NCBI RefSeq assembly: GCF_019443405.1
Contig: NZ_CP080376.1
Span: 1,302,001 to 1,366,000 of the forward strand
DNA length: 64,000 nucleotides
Source: Brevundimonas sp. PAMC22021
Lineage (GTDB): Bacteria > Pseudomonadota > Alphaproteobacteria > Caulobacterales > Caulobacteraceae
Direction: 5' to 3'
Below are positions 51,760 to 62,700 of the stretch, one piece after another. The position numbers and the translations under genes are program-made. How positions within the stretch are numbered: position 1 is the stretch's first letter; each line of letters starts with the position of its first letter. The notes under the pieces are model-generated. The model saw only the letters and a program-made list of their open reading frames with translations, was not told the DNA's origin and did not search any database.

Positions 51760-54291
51760 ATGAAGCGTAGCCACAGCCTTGCCGCGTCCGCCGTTGCGCT
51801 CAGCGCCTCACTGAGCGCCTGCGCCGCCTCGCCCTCCGGCGGCGAGGTCGTTTCCTACGTCGCGGCGCAGGATTCGATCGTCACCGACGCTGCCCGAGCC
51901 CATCCCGCGCGTTGGCCGGCGGCGGCCTCTCCCGCGGAAATGAGCGACGCCGCCACGGAGGCGTTCGTAACCGAGCTGATGGGCCGGATGACGCTGGAGG
52001 AGAAGGTCGGCCAGACCATCCAGGCCGATATCGGCTCGATCACCCCGGACGACCTGCTGCGCTATCCGCTGGGCTCCATCCTGGCCGGCGGCAACTCCTC
52101 GCCAGGCGGAAACGAGCGGGGGCCGGCCCAGGCGTGGGTCGATCAGGCCCGGGCCTTTCGCGCCGCCGTGGCCCAGCGTCCTGGCGCGCGTATCCCGCTG
52201 ATCTACGGCATCGACGCGGTGCATGGGCACAACAATGTGGTTGGCGCGACCCTGTTTCCCCACAACATCGGCCTCGGCGCCGCTCGCGACCCCGACCTGA
52301 TCCGCCGCATCGGCGAGGCGACCGCCCTGGAAGTCGCGGTGACGGGCGCCGACTGGACCTTTGGTCCGACCCTGGCCGTGCCGCGCGACGACCGCTGGGG
52401 CCGCGCCTACGAAGGCTACGCCGAAAACCCCGAGGTGGCGCGCAGCTACGCCGGCCCGATGACGCTGGGCCTGCAGGGTCCGATCACGACGGCGCAAGGG
52501 CTGCAGCCCGGCCGCATCGCCGGCTCCGCAAAGCATTTCCTGGCCGACGGCGGCACCGACCAGGGCCGCGACCAGGGCGACTTCACCGGCTCGGAGCAAG
52601 AGCTGATCGATACGCACCTGTCCGGCTATCGCGAGGCGATCGATGCGGGCGTGTTGTCGATCATGGCCAGCTTCTCGTCTTGGAACGGGGTCAAGCATTC
52701 CGGCAACGAGACCATCCTGACCGACGTGCTGCGGGGCCCGTTGGGCTTTGACGGCTTTGTGGTGTCGGACTGGAACGCCCACGGCCAGCTGCCCGGCTGT
52801 TCCAACGAGAGCTGCGCGCTCGCCTTCAACGCCGGCATCGACATGTTCATGGCGCCCGACAGCTGGCGGCCGCTGTACGAGAGCACCCTGGCCCAGGCGC
52901 GCTCGGGCCAGATCCCGATGGCTCGGCTGCATGAGGCGGTGCGCCGCATCCTGCGGGTCAAGGTCAAGTCGGGTCTGTTCAACGAGGCCCGCCCCGTCGA
53001 GGGCAAGCTGAGCGAGCTGGGCTCGCCTGCGCACCGCGCCCTGGCGCGCGAAGCGGTGCGCAAGTCGCTGGTGCTGCTAAAGAACGAGGGCTCGGTCCTG
53101 CCGATCCGCCCCGGCGCGCGCGTGCTGGTAGCGGGGTCGGCCGACGACATCGGTCAGGCCGCCGGCGGCTGGACGCTCACCTGGCAGGGCACGGGTAACA
53201 GCAACCGCGATTTCCCCAACGCCCAGTCGATCTGGGGCGGCATCCAGGAGGCGGTGCGCCAGGGCGGCGGCCAGGCGACGCTCAGCGTCGATGGCGCCTT
53301 CACCCAGAAGCCGGACGTGGCCATCGTGGTGTTCGGCGAGACCCCCTACGCCGAGTTCCAAGGGGACGTCGAAACCCTGGACTTCCTGCCGGAAGGTCCG
53401 CTGCAGACGCTGAAGCGACTGAAGGCGGCGGGCATTCCCACCGTCTCGGTCTTCCTGTCGGGCCGCCCCATGTGGACCAACCCCGAGATCAACGCCTCCG
53501 ACGCCTTTGTCGCCGCCTGGCTGCCCGGTTCTGAGGGCGGCGGCGTGGCCGACGTGCTGATCGGAAATCGCCAGGGCCAGGCGCGCCACGACTTCACCGG
53601 CAAGCTGTCGTTCAGCTGGCCCAGGGACGCGGCGGCTCGCCCGCTGAACGTCGGGCAGGCCGGCTATGATCCGCAGTTCGCCTACAGCTACGGCCTGTCC
53701 TACGCCCAACCTGCCGGCGTGGGCCTGCTGCTGGAGAACAGCGGCGTGACGGCGCCGGCCGCCAGCGCCGACCGCTATTTCGCGGACGGCCGCTTCGTGG
53801 CGCCCTGGTCCCTGATGCTGCGCGATGCAGGCGGCGAGTTCCGCCTGGGGTCCGAGCGCACGGGCGCGAGCCCGCGCAACGGGGTCTCGGTGCGGGTCGC
53901 CGACGGCGAGGCCCAGGAGTCCGCACGCGCCCTGACCTTCGGCCCGTCAGGCGGCCAGGCGGTGATCGTCGCGGGACCCGTCGACCTGACACGCCAGGCC
54001 AACGGTGAAATGGCGCTCGCCTTCCGCTATCGCGTGGATGCGGCAGCGCAGGGTCCGGTGTTCTTGACGCTGGGAGACGCGTCCGTGGACATCTCCTCCA
54101 TGCTGCGTGCGGGTCCTGTCGGCGAATGGCGCACGATGAAGGTGCGGCTGTCGTGCCTGCGCGACCGCGGCGCCAACATCGCCGCCGTGGATCAGCCGTG
54201 GGGCCTGCGTTCGACCGGCGCGTTCGGCGTCACGGTCGAGGATATCCGTCTCGCCTCCAACGAGGGCGACGCGGTCTGCCCGGCGGCCTAG
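51760..54291 (+). CDS. GH3 beta-glucosidase, lipoprotein
   Basis: The 843-residue exo-glucosidase has a lipoprotein signal with lipobox LSAC (C21). The N-terminal GH3 domain holds K258-H259 (SAKHFLADGG) and the nucleophile D337 in GFVVSDWNAHG. A second GH3 domain follows, then a C-terminal beta-sandwich-like domain of about 180 residues, as in ExoP-type enzymes. ATG 51760 follows GGGGAGGGA. It converges on the MFS gene. It could split glucobiose or oligoglucosides in the periplasm, including products of the glucanase; linkage specificity is unknown. Confidence 0.92.
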   Translation: MKRSHSLAASAVALSASLSACAASPSGGEVVSYVAAQDSIVTDAARAHPARWPAAASPAEMSDAATEAFVTELMGRMTLEEKVGQTIQADIGSITPDDLLRYPLGSILAGGNSSPGGNERGPAQAWVDQARAFRAAVAQRPGARIPLIYGIDAVHGHNNVVGATLFPHNIGLGAARDPDLIRRIGEATALEVAVTGADWTFGPTLAVPRDDRWGRAYEGYAENPEVARSYAGPMTLGLQGPITTAQGLQPGRIAGSAKHFLADGGTDQGRDQGDFTGSEQELIDTHLSGYREAIDAGVLSIMASFSSWNGVKHSGNETILTDVLRGPLGFDGFVVSDWNAHGQLPGCSNESCALAFNAGIDMFMAPDSWRPLYESTLAQARSGQIPMARLHEAVRRILRVKVKSGLFNEARPVEGKLSELGSPAHRALAREAVRKSLVLLKNEGSVLPIRPGARVLVAGSADDIGQAAGGWTLTWQGTGNSNRDFPNAQSIWGGIQEAVRQGGGQATLSVDGAFTQKPDVAIVVFGETPYAEFQGDVETLDFLPEGPLQTLKRLKAAGIPTVSVFLSGRPMWTNPEINASDAFVAAWLPGSEGGGVADVLIGNRQGQARHDFTGKLSFSWPRDAAARPLNVGQAGYDPQFAYSYGLSYAQPAGVGLLLENSGVTAPAASADRYFADGRFVAPWSLMLRDAGGEFRLGSERTGASPRNGVSVRVADGEAQESARALTFGPSGGQAVIVAGPVDLTRQANGEMALAFRYRVDAAAQGPVFLTLGDASVDISSMLRAGPVGEWRTMKVRLSCLRDRGANIAAVDQPWGLRSTGAFGVTVEDIRLASNEGDAVCPAA

Positions 54292-54313
54292 AGGCCGCTC
54301 ACGGGCGGGCGGG

Positions 54314-55525
54314 TCACGCCGTGCGCGGAGTGGGCCCGCCCAGCGTCATCAGCCCGCCGGCCGCCAGCGACAGCAGCGCCAGCAGCAGGAGAAGCGGCCC
54401 GAACCGCCCTTCCGCCGCCAGCAGATAGGTCAACGCAGGCCCCAGAAGCGCTGGCAGGGTGTTGGTCAGGTTCAACAGACCGAGATCACGCCCCCGGTGC
54501 GCCGATGACGGCAACAGACGCATGGCGTAGGCGGACTGGATCGCCAGAAATGCGCCCAGGCCCACCGCGAACAGGGCGTAGCCGGCGACCGCCGTCCCCC
54601 ATTGCGGCCACAGGCCCATGATGGCGAGGCCGCAGGCGCAGGCGCACGCCAGTGCCGCCAGGCTTGCGCGCGCGCCGCCTCGCCGGTCGATCAGCCGGCC
54701 GATCGCCATCGACACAGGCGCGCTGACCAAGGTGACGATCCCGGTAATCCACGCCACGCGCGCGGCCAGTTGCTCGCCCGACGCCGCGCCCTGAGGTCCG
54801 GCCACGCTTTCGAAATAGAACAGGATAAAGGCGAACAGCACATTGCCGGCGACCTGCACCAGAAGGCGCGACAATCCCACGACGCCTAGACGCCAAAAGC
54901 CATGCACGCTCGTGTTCGTTGTTGGAGCCGCCGCTTCATACTGGACCGACCTCCGCGTCGTCAGCAGGAACGGCGCCGCCAAGGCTGTCACAAGGCCGAG
55001 GGTGCAGAACAGCCGCGCCGCCCAGCTCCAGTCCGGCGCCCAGGTGATCATCACCGCCGCCACCGTGCCCAGCGGATAGGCCGCGCCATAGACGCCGCCC
55101 AGCACGCCCTTCTGATCGTCTCCCGTCTCGTCCGCCGCGATGGCGATCAGCGGGGCCAGGAAGGTGTTCAGCGCCGCCTGGAAGAGCACCACCGCGGCCA
55201 CGAGCTCAGCCGGGTTCGAGGCAAGATGCAGCGTAATGTAGGACAAGGCCGTGCCGAACAGTCCCGCCACGGCTACCGCCCTTCGACCGAAGGGCCGCCT
55301 GGCCCACAGGTCGCTGACCATGCCCGCCAGGATGTTGCCGACGCTGGCCGCCAGCGCGCCCGCGATCGAGGCGAGGCTCAGCAGGGCCACCTTGCCGTCC
55401 GCCTCAGCGAGGCTTTCGACCTTCAGCGGCAACAGCAGCGTCAAAAGCGGCACATAGGCGCAAACCGCGCCGCCATAGGCCAAGCCGTAAAGCAGCAGAT
55501 AACCGCGTCGGCGATGTAGGATCAC
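54314..55525 (-). CDS. MFS transporter (probable sugar or sugar-derivative transporter)
   Basis: The 403-residue membrane protein has 12 hydrophobic segments and an N-terminal MFS pattern (GMVSDLWARRPFGRRAVAVAG). Such proteins in TonB-receptor loci of Caulobacterales usually carry mono- or disaccharides into the cytoplasm. Its start overlaps the upstream LacI stop by 4 bases, so it is the last gene of locus B. Substrate is unknown. Confidence 0.87.
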   Translation of the reverse strand: MILHRRRGYLLLYGLAYGGAVCAYVPLLTLLLPLKVESLAEADGKVALLSLASIAGALAASVGNILAGMVSDLWARRPFGRRAVAVAGLFGTALSYITLHLASNPAELVAAVVLFQAALNTFLAPLIAIAADETGDDQKGVLGGVYGAAYPLGTVAAVMITWAPDWSWAARLFCTLGLVTALAAPFLLTTRRSVQYEAAAPTTNTSVHGFWRLGVVGLSRLLVQVAGNVLFAFILFYFESVAGPQGAASGEQLAARVAWITGIVTLVSAPVSMAIGRLIDRRGGARASLAALACACACGLAIMGLWPQWGTAVAGYALFAVGLGAFLAIQSAYAMRLLPSSAHRGRDLGLLNLTNTLPALLGPALTYLLAAEGRFGPLLLLLALLSLAAGGLMTLGGPTPRTA

Positions 55526-56568
55526 GAAGGCGGACGCCCGGTTGACGCCCGTGTCGTCAGGGCGAAAGGCGTCAGGGTGATCGGTTGCAGGTCCTCTTCC
55601 CCGGCCTTGGCGCGGATCAGCAAACGAGCCGCCTCCGCCGTCATGGCGGCGATGGGCTGGGTGATGGCCGTCAGCGGCGGATGGCTGAAGCGCACGATGG
55701 GCGTGTCGTCGAAGCTGACGATCGACAGTTGCTCCGGCACGGCGACGCCTCGACCGTTCGCGACCTGCAACGCCGCCAGCGCCATCTGGTCGTTGCTGGC
55801 GACCACGGCCGTGGGCGGTGCAGCCAGGTCCAGCAAGGCCTCCATCGCCCGCACGCCGGAGGCAAAGGAGAAGTCCCCTCTCTGGATCAAGGCTGCGTCC
55901 GATGCGACATCCGCATGTTTAAGCGCCTGACAATAGCCGTCCAGGCGCGCGCCGCTGAGCGCATATTCGTCGCTGCCGGTGATAAAGGCGATGCGCCTGT
56001 GACCCAGCCCGAGCAGATGCTCGGTCGCCGCTCGCCCCGCCGCGGCGTCGTCCATAGCGATGGCGAAGCCGGCCCCATCGGTCATCGAGCCGATGCGCGC
56101 GAACGGCAGTCCCTGCCGCTTCAGCAGGTCGGTGATGAGCGGGTTGTCGGAGTGCGGCGGCGTCAGGATCACCCCATCCGGGTGCAGCGCAGCCAAGGCC
56201 CCCAGCACTTCGCGCTCGACCTGTGCGGAGTGGGTATCGACCAGTTCAAAGATCATGCGGTAGCCGTGCTCGGCGGATTCCAGCATGCCGCCCAGCAGCA
56301 TCTGGTCGACCCAGTCGGTCCCCTCACCCGAGCGCCAGCCCTCTATCGTGCGGTCACGATCGTTCAGCGCCAGCAGCAGAAACGAGCGTGATCCCCCCAT
56401 CCGCCTGGCAGCCAGGCTTGGCGTGTAGCCCAGCTTGGCCATCGCCTGATTGACGCGGGTCCGAACCTCGTCGCGCACGTTCGGGCCATTGTTCATGACG
56501 CGCGAGACGGTCTGAAGCGAAACGCCCGCTTCCTCGGCGACGTGACGGATCGTGACCTTTCGCTTCAT
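55522..56568 (-). CDS. LacI-family transcriptional regulator (locus B)
   Basis: The 348-residue regulator has HTH VTIRHVAEEAGVSLQTVSRV, hinge VRDEVRTRVNQAMAKLGY and an effector domain. It lies between the halogenase and MFS genes in the same operon, so it likely regulates its own operon in response to a sugar. It is a separate protein from the LacI of locus A, with different recognition helix residues (LQTVSRV against VASVSRV), so the two need not share operators. Confidence 0.93.
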   Translation of the reverse strand: MKRKVTIRHVAEEAGVSLQTVSRVMNNGPNVRDEVRTRVNQAMAKLGYTPSLAARRMGGSRSFLLLALNDRDRTIEGWRSGEGTDWVDQMLLGGMLESAEHGYRMIFELVDTHSAQVEREVLGALAALHPDGVILTPPHSDNPLITDLLKRQGLPFARIGSMTDGAGFAIAMDDAAAGRAATEHLLGLGHRRIAFITGSDEYALSGARLDGYCQALKHADVASDAALIQRGDFSFASGVRAMEALLDLAAPPTAVVASNDQMALAALQVANGRGVAVPEQLSIVSFDDTPIVRFSHPPLTAITQPIAAMTAEAARLLIRAKAGEEDLQPITLTPFALTTRASTGRPPS

Positions 56569-56569
56569 G

Positions 56570-58099
56570 TCACGCTCTTGGCGGCGGCGACGGCGCGGCG
56601 CAATGGGCGGCGATGAAGGCTTTGTGCGTTGGAAGCCCTTCCACCGTCCGCGTCAGCGTCTCGCGCGCCCGATCCATCTGCGCCGGCGCGCCATCAAAGG
56701 GAATCCGCTCGACCAAAGGATGGTAGCTGCGAGGGCGCACCCCCATGCCCTCCATCACGGATTGCCAGCTGACCGCCCGAAACAGCTCGTCGACGCCCTC
56801 GGACAGCGAGCCGTTGACGCAGAACAGGTCGATCTTGCGACGCAGCGTCTCCGGCGGCTCCATTTCCGCACAGGCGCGCCAGAACAGCGTGTCGTCCCGC
56901 TGGGTGGTGCAATAGTGCAGGATGATGAAGTCGCGGATCTCCTCGTAGTCCGTTCTCATCCGCCGATTGAACTCGTCCGCCAGCGCAGGCGCGCAATCGC
57001 GATCCGGCAGGTAGCGAAAGAAGAACTCCATGCCGCGATACACCAGGTGGATCGCCGTCGATTCCAGGGGCTCTATGAAGCCGCTGGCGAGGCCCAGCGA
57101 GAGCACGTTCCTGTGCCAGATGCGTTCGCGCATGCCCGTCTTGAACGGCACCACCATCGGCTGGACCACCGGCTCGCCCTCGACCTGCGACATCAAGGTG
57201 GCGGTCGCCTCATCATCCGACAGGTGCGCGCTGGAGAAAACATATCCGTTGCCGGTCCGGTGCTGCAGCGGGATGCGCCAGCGCCATCCCGCGTCCTGGG
57301 CGTGCGCCAGGGTATAGGGCGGCGGCGGCCCGACGTTCTCCGTCTGCACGGCGATGGCGCGGTCACACAGCAGCCAGTGCGACCAGTCCTCATAGCCCAC
57401 ATCCAGCGCCTTGCCGATCAGCAGCGCCCGAAAGCCGGAGCAGTCGATGAAGAAGTCCGCCTCGACCGACCGTCCGTCCTTCAACACCACCCGCTCGACG
57501 AAGCCGTCAGGCCGCTGGATCACCTCCTCAATCCGCCCCTCCGTGCGGACCACGCCACGCGCCTCCGCGAAGCGGCGCAGGAACAGGGCCACCTGGCGCG
57601 CATCGACGTGCAACGCATAGGCGGCGCCGCCCACCGCCGTCTTCCGCGCCTTGAACGGCAAGGTGAATCGGCCTTGTTCCATCATCACCGATGCGGGTGC
57701 GAACTCCTGGAGCTCGTGCGGGTAACCGTTCTGCCTTGCCTTCAGCCACACCTGATAGAAGTCACTGATGTCGACCGGCATGCCGATCACCCCGAACGGG
57801 TGGTAGTAGCTCTCGCCCTTGCGTCGCCAGTCGCGGAACTGGATGCCCAGCTTGAAGCTGGCCTGGGTTTCGCGGACGAACTCCTCCTCGTTGACGCCCA
57901 GCTTGGCCAGCAGCTGCAGAAAGGGGGGCACGGTGGATTCGCCGACGCCGATGGTCCCGATCTCGTCGGATTCGACCAGTTCGATCTCGCATAACCGACC
58001 TTTAAAGTGCTCGGCCATCAGGGCGGCCGCGATCCAGCCGGCGGTGCCGCCGCCAACAATGCAGATTTTGCGAAGCGGCCGGTGCTCGGTGTTGTCCAT
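56570..58099 (-). CDS. Flavin-dependent halogenase-family protein (first of two)
   Basis: The 509-residue protein has an FAD motif VGGGTAGWIAA (15-25), the FKLGIQF lysine (K83, aligned with the catalytic lysine of tryptophan halogenases), the WxWxIP motif in GWRWRIPLQHR, and IEPLEST with the catalytic glutamate region. Residues needed for halogenation therefore appear kept. The gene ends one base before the lacI start and is 12 bases after the second halogenase gene. Members in sugar-linked TonB loci have unknown substrate; no flavin reductase is visible. Confidence 0.9.
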   Translation of the reverse strand: MDNTEHRPLRKICIVGGGTAGWIAAALMAEHFKGRLCEIELVESDEIGTIGVGESTVPPFLQLLAKLGVNEEEFVRETQASFKLGIQFRDWRRKGESYYHPFGVIGMPVDISDFYQVWLKARQNGYPHELQEFAPASVMMEQGRFTLPFKARKTAVGGAAYALHVDARQVALFLRRFAEARGVVRTEGRIEEVIQRPDGFVERVVLKDGRSVEADFFIDCSGFRALLIGKALDVGYEDWSHWLLCDRAIAVQTENVGPPPPYTLAHAQDAGWRWRIPLQHRTGNGYVFSSAHLSDDEATATLMSQVEGEPVVQPMVVPFKTGMRERIWHRNVLSLGLASGFIEPLESTAIHLVYRGMEFFFRYLPDRDCAPALADEFNRRMRTDYEEIRDFIILHYCTTQRDDTLFWRACAEMEPPETLRRKIDLFCVNGSLSEGVDELFRAVSWQSVMEGMGVRPRSYHPLVERIPFDGAPAQMDRARETLTRTVEGLPTHKAFIAAHCAAPSPPPRA

Positions 58100-58111
58100 A
58101 AGCCCTTTGTC

Positions 58112-59629
58112 CTATGCCGTAAGCGAACGGTTGAGCGCCCGGAGAAACTCCGCATGCGTTGGACTGTCGGCCACCGCCTCGGCCACGGCGCGGCGCATGC
58201 CGTTCAACGCCTGGCCCAGGCTCGTCGGATCAACGCCGTCCAATGCAGGGTCGCGTCGGTCGGGATAGAGGCCGAAGCCGTCGTAGATCGCCAGCCAGCT
58301 CGCAGGATGGAACATTTCCCAGCGATAGCGCACGAACTGCCCTCGCGCCTTCCACAGGTCGAGCTTGCGCTGAAGCGTATCGGGAATCTCGCGCTCGCGG
58401 CAGTCGCGCCAGAACGGCTCGTCGCGGCCGTTCAGCTTGTAGTGCAGGATGATGAAGTCGCGCACCCGCTCCATCTCGCGCGCGGTCTGATCGTTGAACT
58501 CGTCAATGCTGGCCGGATCGAAATCGCGATCGGGAAACAGCTGCAGCAGCCGCTCGATGCCCGTTTCGATCAGGGCGATGGAGGTGCTCTCCAAAGGCTC
58601 GAGAAAGCCGGCCGCCAATCCAAGGGCAACGCAGTTCTTCCGCCAGGCCTGCTGCCGACGCCCCGGTCGAAACCCGATTCGGCGCGGCTCGGTCAACGGC
58701 CGCCCGAGCAGGCGAGGCCGCAGTTCGGCCAGCGCCTCATCGTCGGTCATATGGGCGCTGGAAAAGACCAGCCCGTTGCCGGCGCGGTGTCGCAAGGGAA
58801 TGCCCCATTGCCACCCCGCGGACCTGGCGGTGACCTGGGTCACGGGCCGGGGCGCCTCGTCAGCGTTCTCGCTCTGCACGGCGAAGGCGGCGTCGCACGG
58901 CAGCCATTCGCCCCAGTCCTGGTAAGGCACGCCCAGCGCCTGCCCGATCAGCAGACCACGAAACCCTGAGCAGTCGACAAACAGATCGCCTTCGATCTCG
59001 CCGCCGCCGTCAAGCTTGAGCGCCCGGATGAAGCCGTCCTCCGGCCGGAGATCCACCGACACAATCCGCGCATCCAGCCGCCTCACCCCTCGCTGTTCCG
59101 AATAGGTCCGAAGGAGCCCGGCGAACAGGCTGGCGTCCAGATGCAGCGCCCAGTCGAACACCGACAGCTCAGACGGCGGATTGCGGGACGGCAGGGTCAC
59201 CCGACCACCGCGCGCCAGGGCGGCTCCCAGTGAAAACTCAGCCAGCGCGGGCGCATGCCCCCCTTCGCGCAGCCGCATCCAGTAGTGGTGGAAATCGATG
59301 CCTTTCAGGTCCTGACCGTACCGCCCGAAAGGATGGATGAAGTCGGACCCTTCGCCGGACCAGCCCTTGAACTGGATGCCCAGCTTGCAGGTGGCCTCGG
59401 TCGCCTTCATCACCTCGGCGTCGCCAAGACCCAGTCCCGCATAGAAGCGGCGGATGGTCGGGATGGTCGCCTCCCCTACCCCGATCGTGCCGATCTCGGA
59501 AGATTCCACCACCGTGATCCGCAACGGCGCATTGGCGAAGCGGTTGGCCAGCGCCGCCGCCGCCATCCATCCCGCCGTGCCACCCCCCGCCACCACGACA
59601 TGGCGGATGCGCCTGTGGTCGTCGCTCAT
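58112..59629 (-). CDS. Flavin-dependent halogenase-family protein (second of two)
   Basis: The 505-residue paralogue of its neighbour has the same set: AGGGTAGW (14-21), CKLGIQFKGW with K82, GWQWGIPLRHR, and FLEPLEST. Sequence differs clearly from the first copy, so they are distinct enzymes rather than a recent duplication. ATG 59629 was chosen because the FAD motif begins soon after; a start 48 bases earlier has no similarity. It lies after the TonB receptor gene, separated by a hairpin. Confidence 0.9.
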   Translation of the reverse strand: MSDDHRRIRHVVVAGGGTAGWMAAAALANRFANAPLRITVVESSEIGTIGVGEATIPTIRRFYAGLGLGDAEVMKATEATCKLGIQFKGWSGEGSDFIHPFGRYGQDLKGIDFHHYWMRLREGGHAPALAEFSLGAALARGGRVTLPSRNPPSELSVFDWALHLDASLFAGLLRTYSEQRGVRRLDARIVSVDLRPEDGFIRALKLDGGGEIEGDLFVDCSGFRGLLIGQALGVPYQDWGEWLPCDAAFAVQSENADEAPRPVTQVTARSAGWQWGIPLRHRAGNGLVFSSAHMTDDEALAELRPRLLGRPLTEPRRIGFRPGRRQQAWRKNCVALGLAAGFLEPLESTSIALIETGIERLLQLFPDRDFDPASIDEFNDQTAREMERVRDFIILHYKLNGRDEPFWRDCREREIPDTLQRKLDLWKARGQFVRYRWEMFHPASWLAIYDGFGLYPDRRDPALDGVDPTSLGQALNGMRRAVAEAVADSPTHAEFLRALNRSLTA

Positions 59630-59665
59630 GATTGCCTCCCCGAACCTATCGATCGAACAAAGATC

Positions 59666-59695
59666 GGCCGGCGACAACCGAAGTCGTCGCCGGCC
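59666..59695 (-). terminator. Stem-loop after the locus B TonB receptor gene
   Basis: GGCCGGCGAC (59666-59675) pairs perfectly with GTCGCCGGCC (59686-59695) around a 10-base loop, 19 bases after the receptor stop. A T-rich run follows on the minus strand. It could lower halogenase expression relative to the receptor. Confidence 0.6.
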
Positions 59696-59713
59696 AAGTT
59701 GCTCAGGGAAGCA

Positions 59714-62700
59714 TCAGAAGCGAGCGCGCAGCCCGATCGAGTACCGCGGCTCGAACTCGTTGCGCGAATGGAACTGCTCGGCCCCGTCCTCGAACTCGAA
59801 ATAGTACTCTTCGATTTCGCCCAGGACATTGGAGCCATTGGCGTAGATTGTGATGTTCTCCGTCAGATCGTAGGTGACGTTCACGTCCACATACTGCGCC
59901 GTGTCCTGGTAGATCGGGATCTGACCAAAGGTCGTGGCGAGGCGCGGCGTGCGGAAGTTGTACGCCACACGCGTCTGAAGCCGGTCGCCCTGATACCAGA
60001 GGGCGGCGTTGACCTGGTGCTCCGAGTTGTCCGGAAATGGCAGGTCTTCTCCAGATAGGTCCGTGGCGTTGGATGAACTGTCGGAGAAGGTGTAGCTGCC
60101 GTCGAAGCCGAAGTCGCGGAAGGCGCTATCTTCCGGCAACACATCACTCAGCGCGATCTTGGCGCCGACCTCCACGCCCTGAAGCGAGCCGCCTTCTCCC
60201 TGAACGGGTCGGTTCACCGGCACGATCCGGCGGATCACGCCGTCCTGATCGGGGAATTCGCCGTCGTTGACGGTGGCCCGCGTGACGAAGCTGTCGATCT
60301 CGAGCTTGAACAAGGCGACGTTGAACAACGTCGCACTGCCCAGATAATACTCGAGACTCAGGTCGTAGTTGTCCGAGCGCCAGGGATTCAGCGACGGGCT
60401 GCCGGCGAAGGTCGCGCCCGTCACCCGGCGAACACCAACCGGCGGCGCCGTCGGATCCGTCGGCGTCGGCCCAAGCGAATCCGACGTCGAAATAGTGACC
60501 CCGCCACCGTAGTTGCCGAGATCCAGCGGGATCATGGTCTTGTTGTAGGCCGCCCGCAGCTTCAGCTGGTCGCTGAAGTCGTACATGAGGTTGATCGACG
60601 GCAGGTAATCCGAGTAGCGGCGGCTGGAATAGGTGTCGCCGACATCGAGATTGGTGTCGCCGTAGTTGCGGGTCTCGCCCGTCAGGTTCTGACGTACGTC
60701 GAGCTTGGTGCGGATCATCTTGATCCCCACGTCCCCGCTCAATCGTCCGAAGCTGATGCCGCCGTTCACATAGGCGCTGTCCTCGGTCAGGCCGACATCA
60801 TAGCTGTTGCCTGGGATGATGACCGGATAGGCGCTGCCGAACACCCGCGTCTGAAAATCCACCACATCATCGAAGTCGCGCGGATCAACGACCCACACGC
60901 CCGGTAGGCCCTGGGTGATCGAGCCATAGTCGCTCATGAAGTAGGTGTTGTTGTGGGTGTAGAGCTTGGTCGGCCGGTTGACCGTATAGCCTTGGAACAC
61001 CGTCGGCTGGTTGGTCGCGCTGACTGGCAGGCCAGGGTTGAAGGCCGGATTGGGCACCTGCTCGCCCGCCTGGCACTGGTTCTGGTTCATGACAACGTCG
61101 ATGGCCTTCCACTGGGCCGAACAGCCGTTCGGGCTGGTGGCGCCGTTTCCGGCGTAGAAGTCCGAGAACAGATGGAAGTTCTCGATCTGCACGTCGCGTT
61201 TGGCGTGGCGCAGCCCGACGTCGATGCGGGTCACAAAGCCCAGCATGCCGTCGCCTTCGAACTCGTACGAACCGTCCGTTCGCGCGACCTCCAGCTGCGA
61301 TTCGTTGCGCTGGTTGCCTTCGGACGAAAATGCCGCGACGGCATAGCTGTCCTGATTGGCCATGTAGTCTTGCAGCGTGCGTCCGGCGCCCAGGCCGCCC
61401 GCGATCGGCTGATCGAACCGGCTCCACACCGTCTTGTCGCCGCCGATGTTCAGGTGAACCAGAGGGTCCTGCGAAATACCCAGCGGATTGGGATTGACGT
61501 AGCGCCCGCCGTTCGAGCCCACGATGCCGTTCGAGTACTGCGAAGCCGGATAGAGCGCCGCGATGTTGGCCGGATAGAATGTGCCCCGTGTTCGATCGAG
61601 CGGATCACGGAACAGGGTGAAGGTCCGGTCCGCCGAATAGGTCCAGTCGCTGAGATCGCCTTGAACCTGGCCATTCATGCTCAGCAGCGAGGCGTCGGCC
61701 TTGATCGCACGCGCCGACCATTTGAACGGACCGCCACGATCGTATTTCAGTTCCAGGTTATAGTTGGTGGTCTCGTTCTCGGTTGTCCGGTTCACCGTAA
61801 ATGAGTTCAGCCACCAGACATCGAGATCGTATTCGGTGACGTCCAACCAAGGTTCACCGTTGGAGCCGTTGACACCGGTTTGGTCGAAAGCCGTCGGTGT
61901 CGTCCACCCGAGGCCGCTCCAGCGATTGGAGATGTTCAACCCGGCGGCGCGATTATGCTCCTCCAGCTTGGCGTAGAAGACTTCGCCCGTCAGTTCGAAA
62001 CCGTCGTTGATCTGCCAGGTGAAAGCGCCGTTCGCGCCGAGACGATCGCGTTCGACTACGCGCTTGAAGCTGTCGTAGCCGTGCGGCGCGATCCAGTTGT
62101 CGTCCGCCCCGCCCCAGTCGTTGTTGCCGAACGGTCCACCCGAAATGCCTGAATAGTTGTTGCCGAGATTGGCTTCGCTCTTCACTGCCGACAGCAGGAA
62201 GCCGAAGCGGTCGTTGCGCCAGTTCACCAGGGCGTTGAACAGATAATCGTTCTCGCGCGTGTCCTCGCCGGTCGCGTACTCCACGGCTTCGGCGGTGGTC
62301 AGGCCGTAGCCGAAGTCGAAGGGGCGACGGGTGCGCAGGTCGATGGTGCCCGAGATGCCCGACAAGGCGTTTCGCACGTCCATCGACTTGAACACCACGA
62401 TGGAGTTCATCAGTTGTGCGGGCACGTCGTTCAGGTTCGGCTGCGCGCTGCCCAGGTTGCCGGGGCTGAGATACTGCTCACCGTTCAGCAGGGTCACGAC
62501 CTGCGGCAGGCCCCGGATGTTGACCGTGGAGCCTTCGCCGGCGTTGCGCTGGATCTGGATGCCCGCAATTCGTTGCAGCGCGTCCGCAACCGTAACGTCC
62601 GGCAGCTTGCCGATATCCTCGGCCGAGATGGCGTCGACGATCGCCGCCTCGTTGCGCTTGATGTTGATGGCCTGCTGCTGCGAGGCGCGGATGCCGGTGA

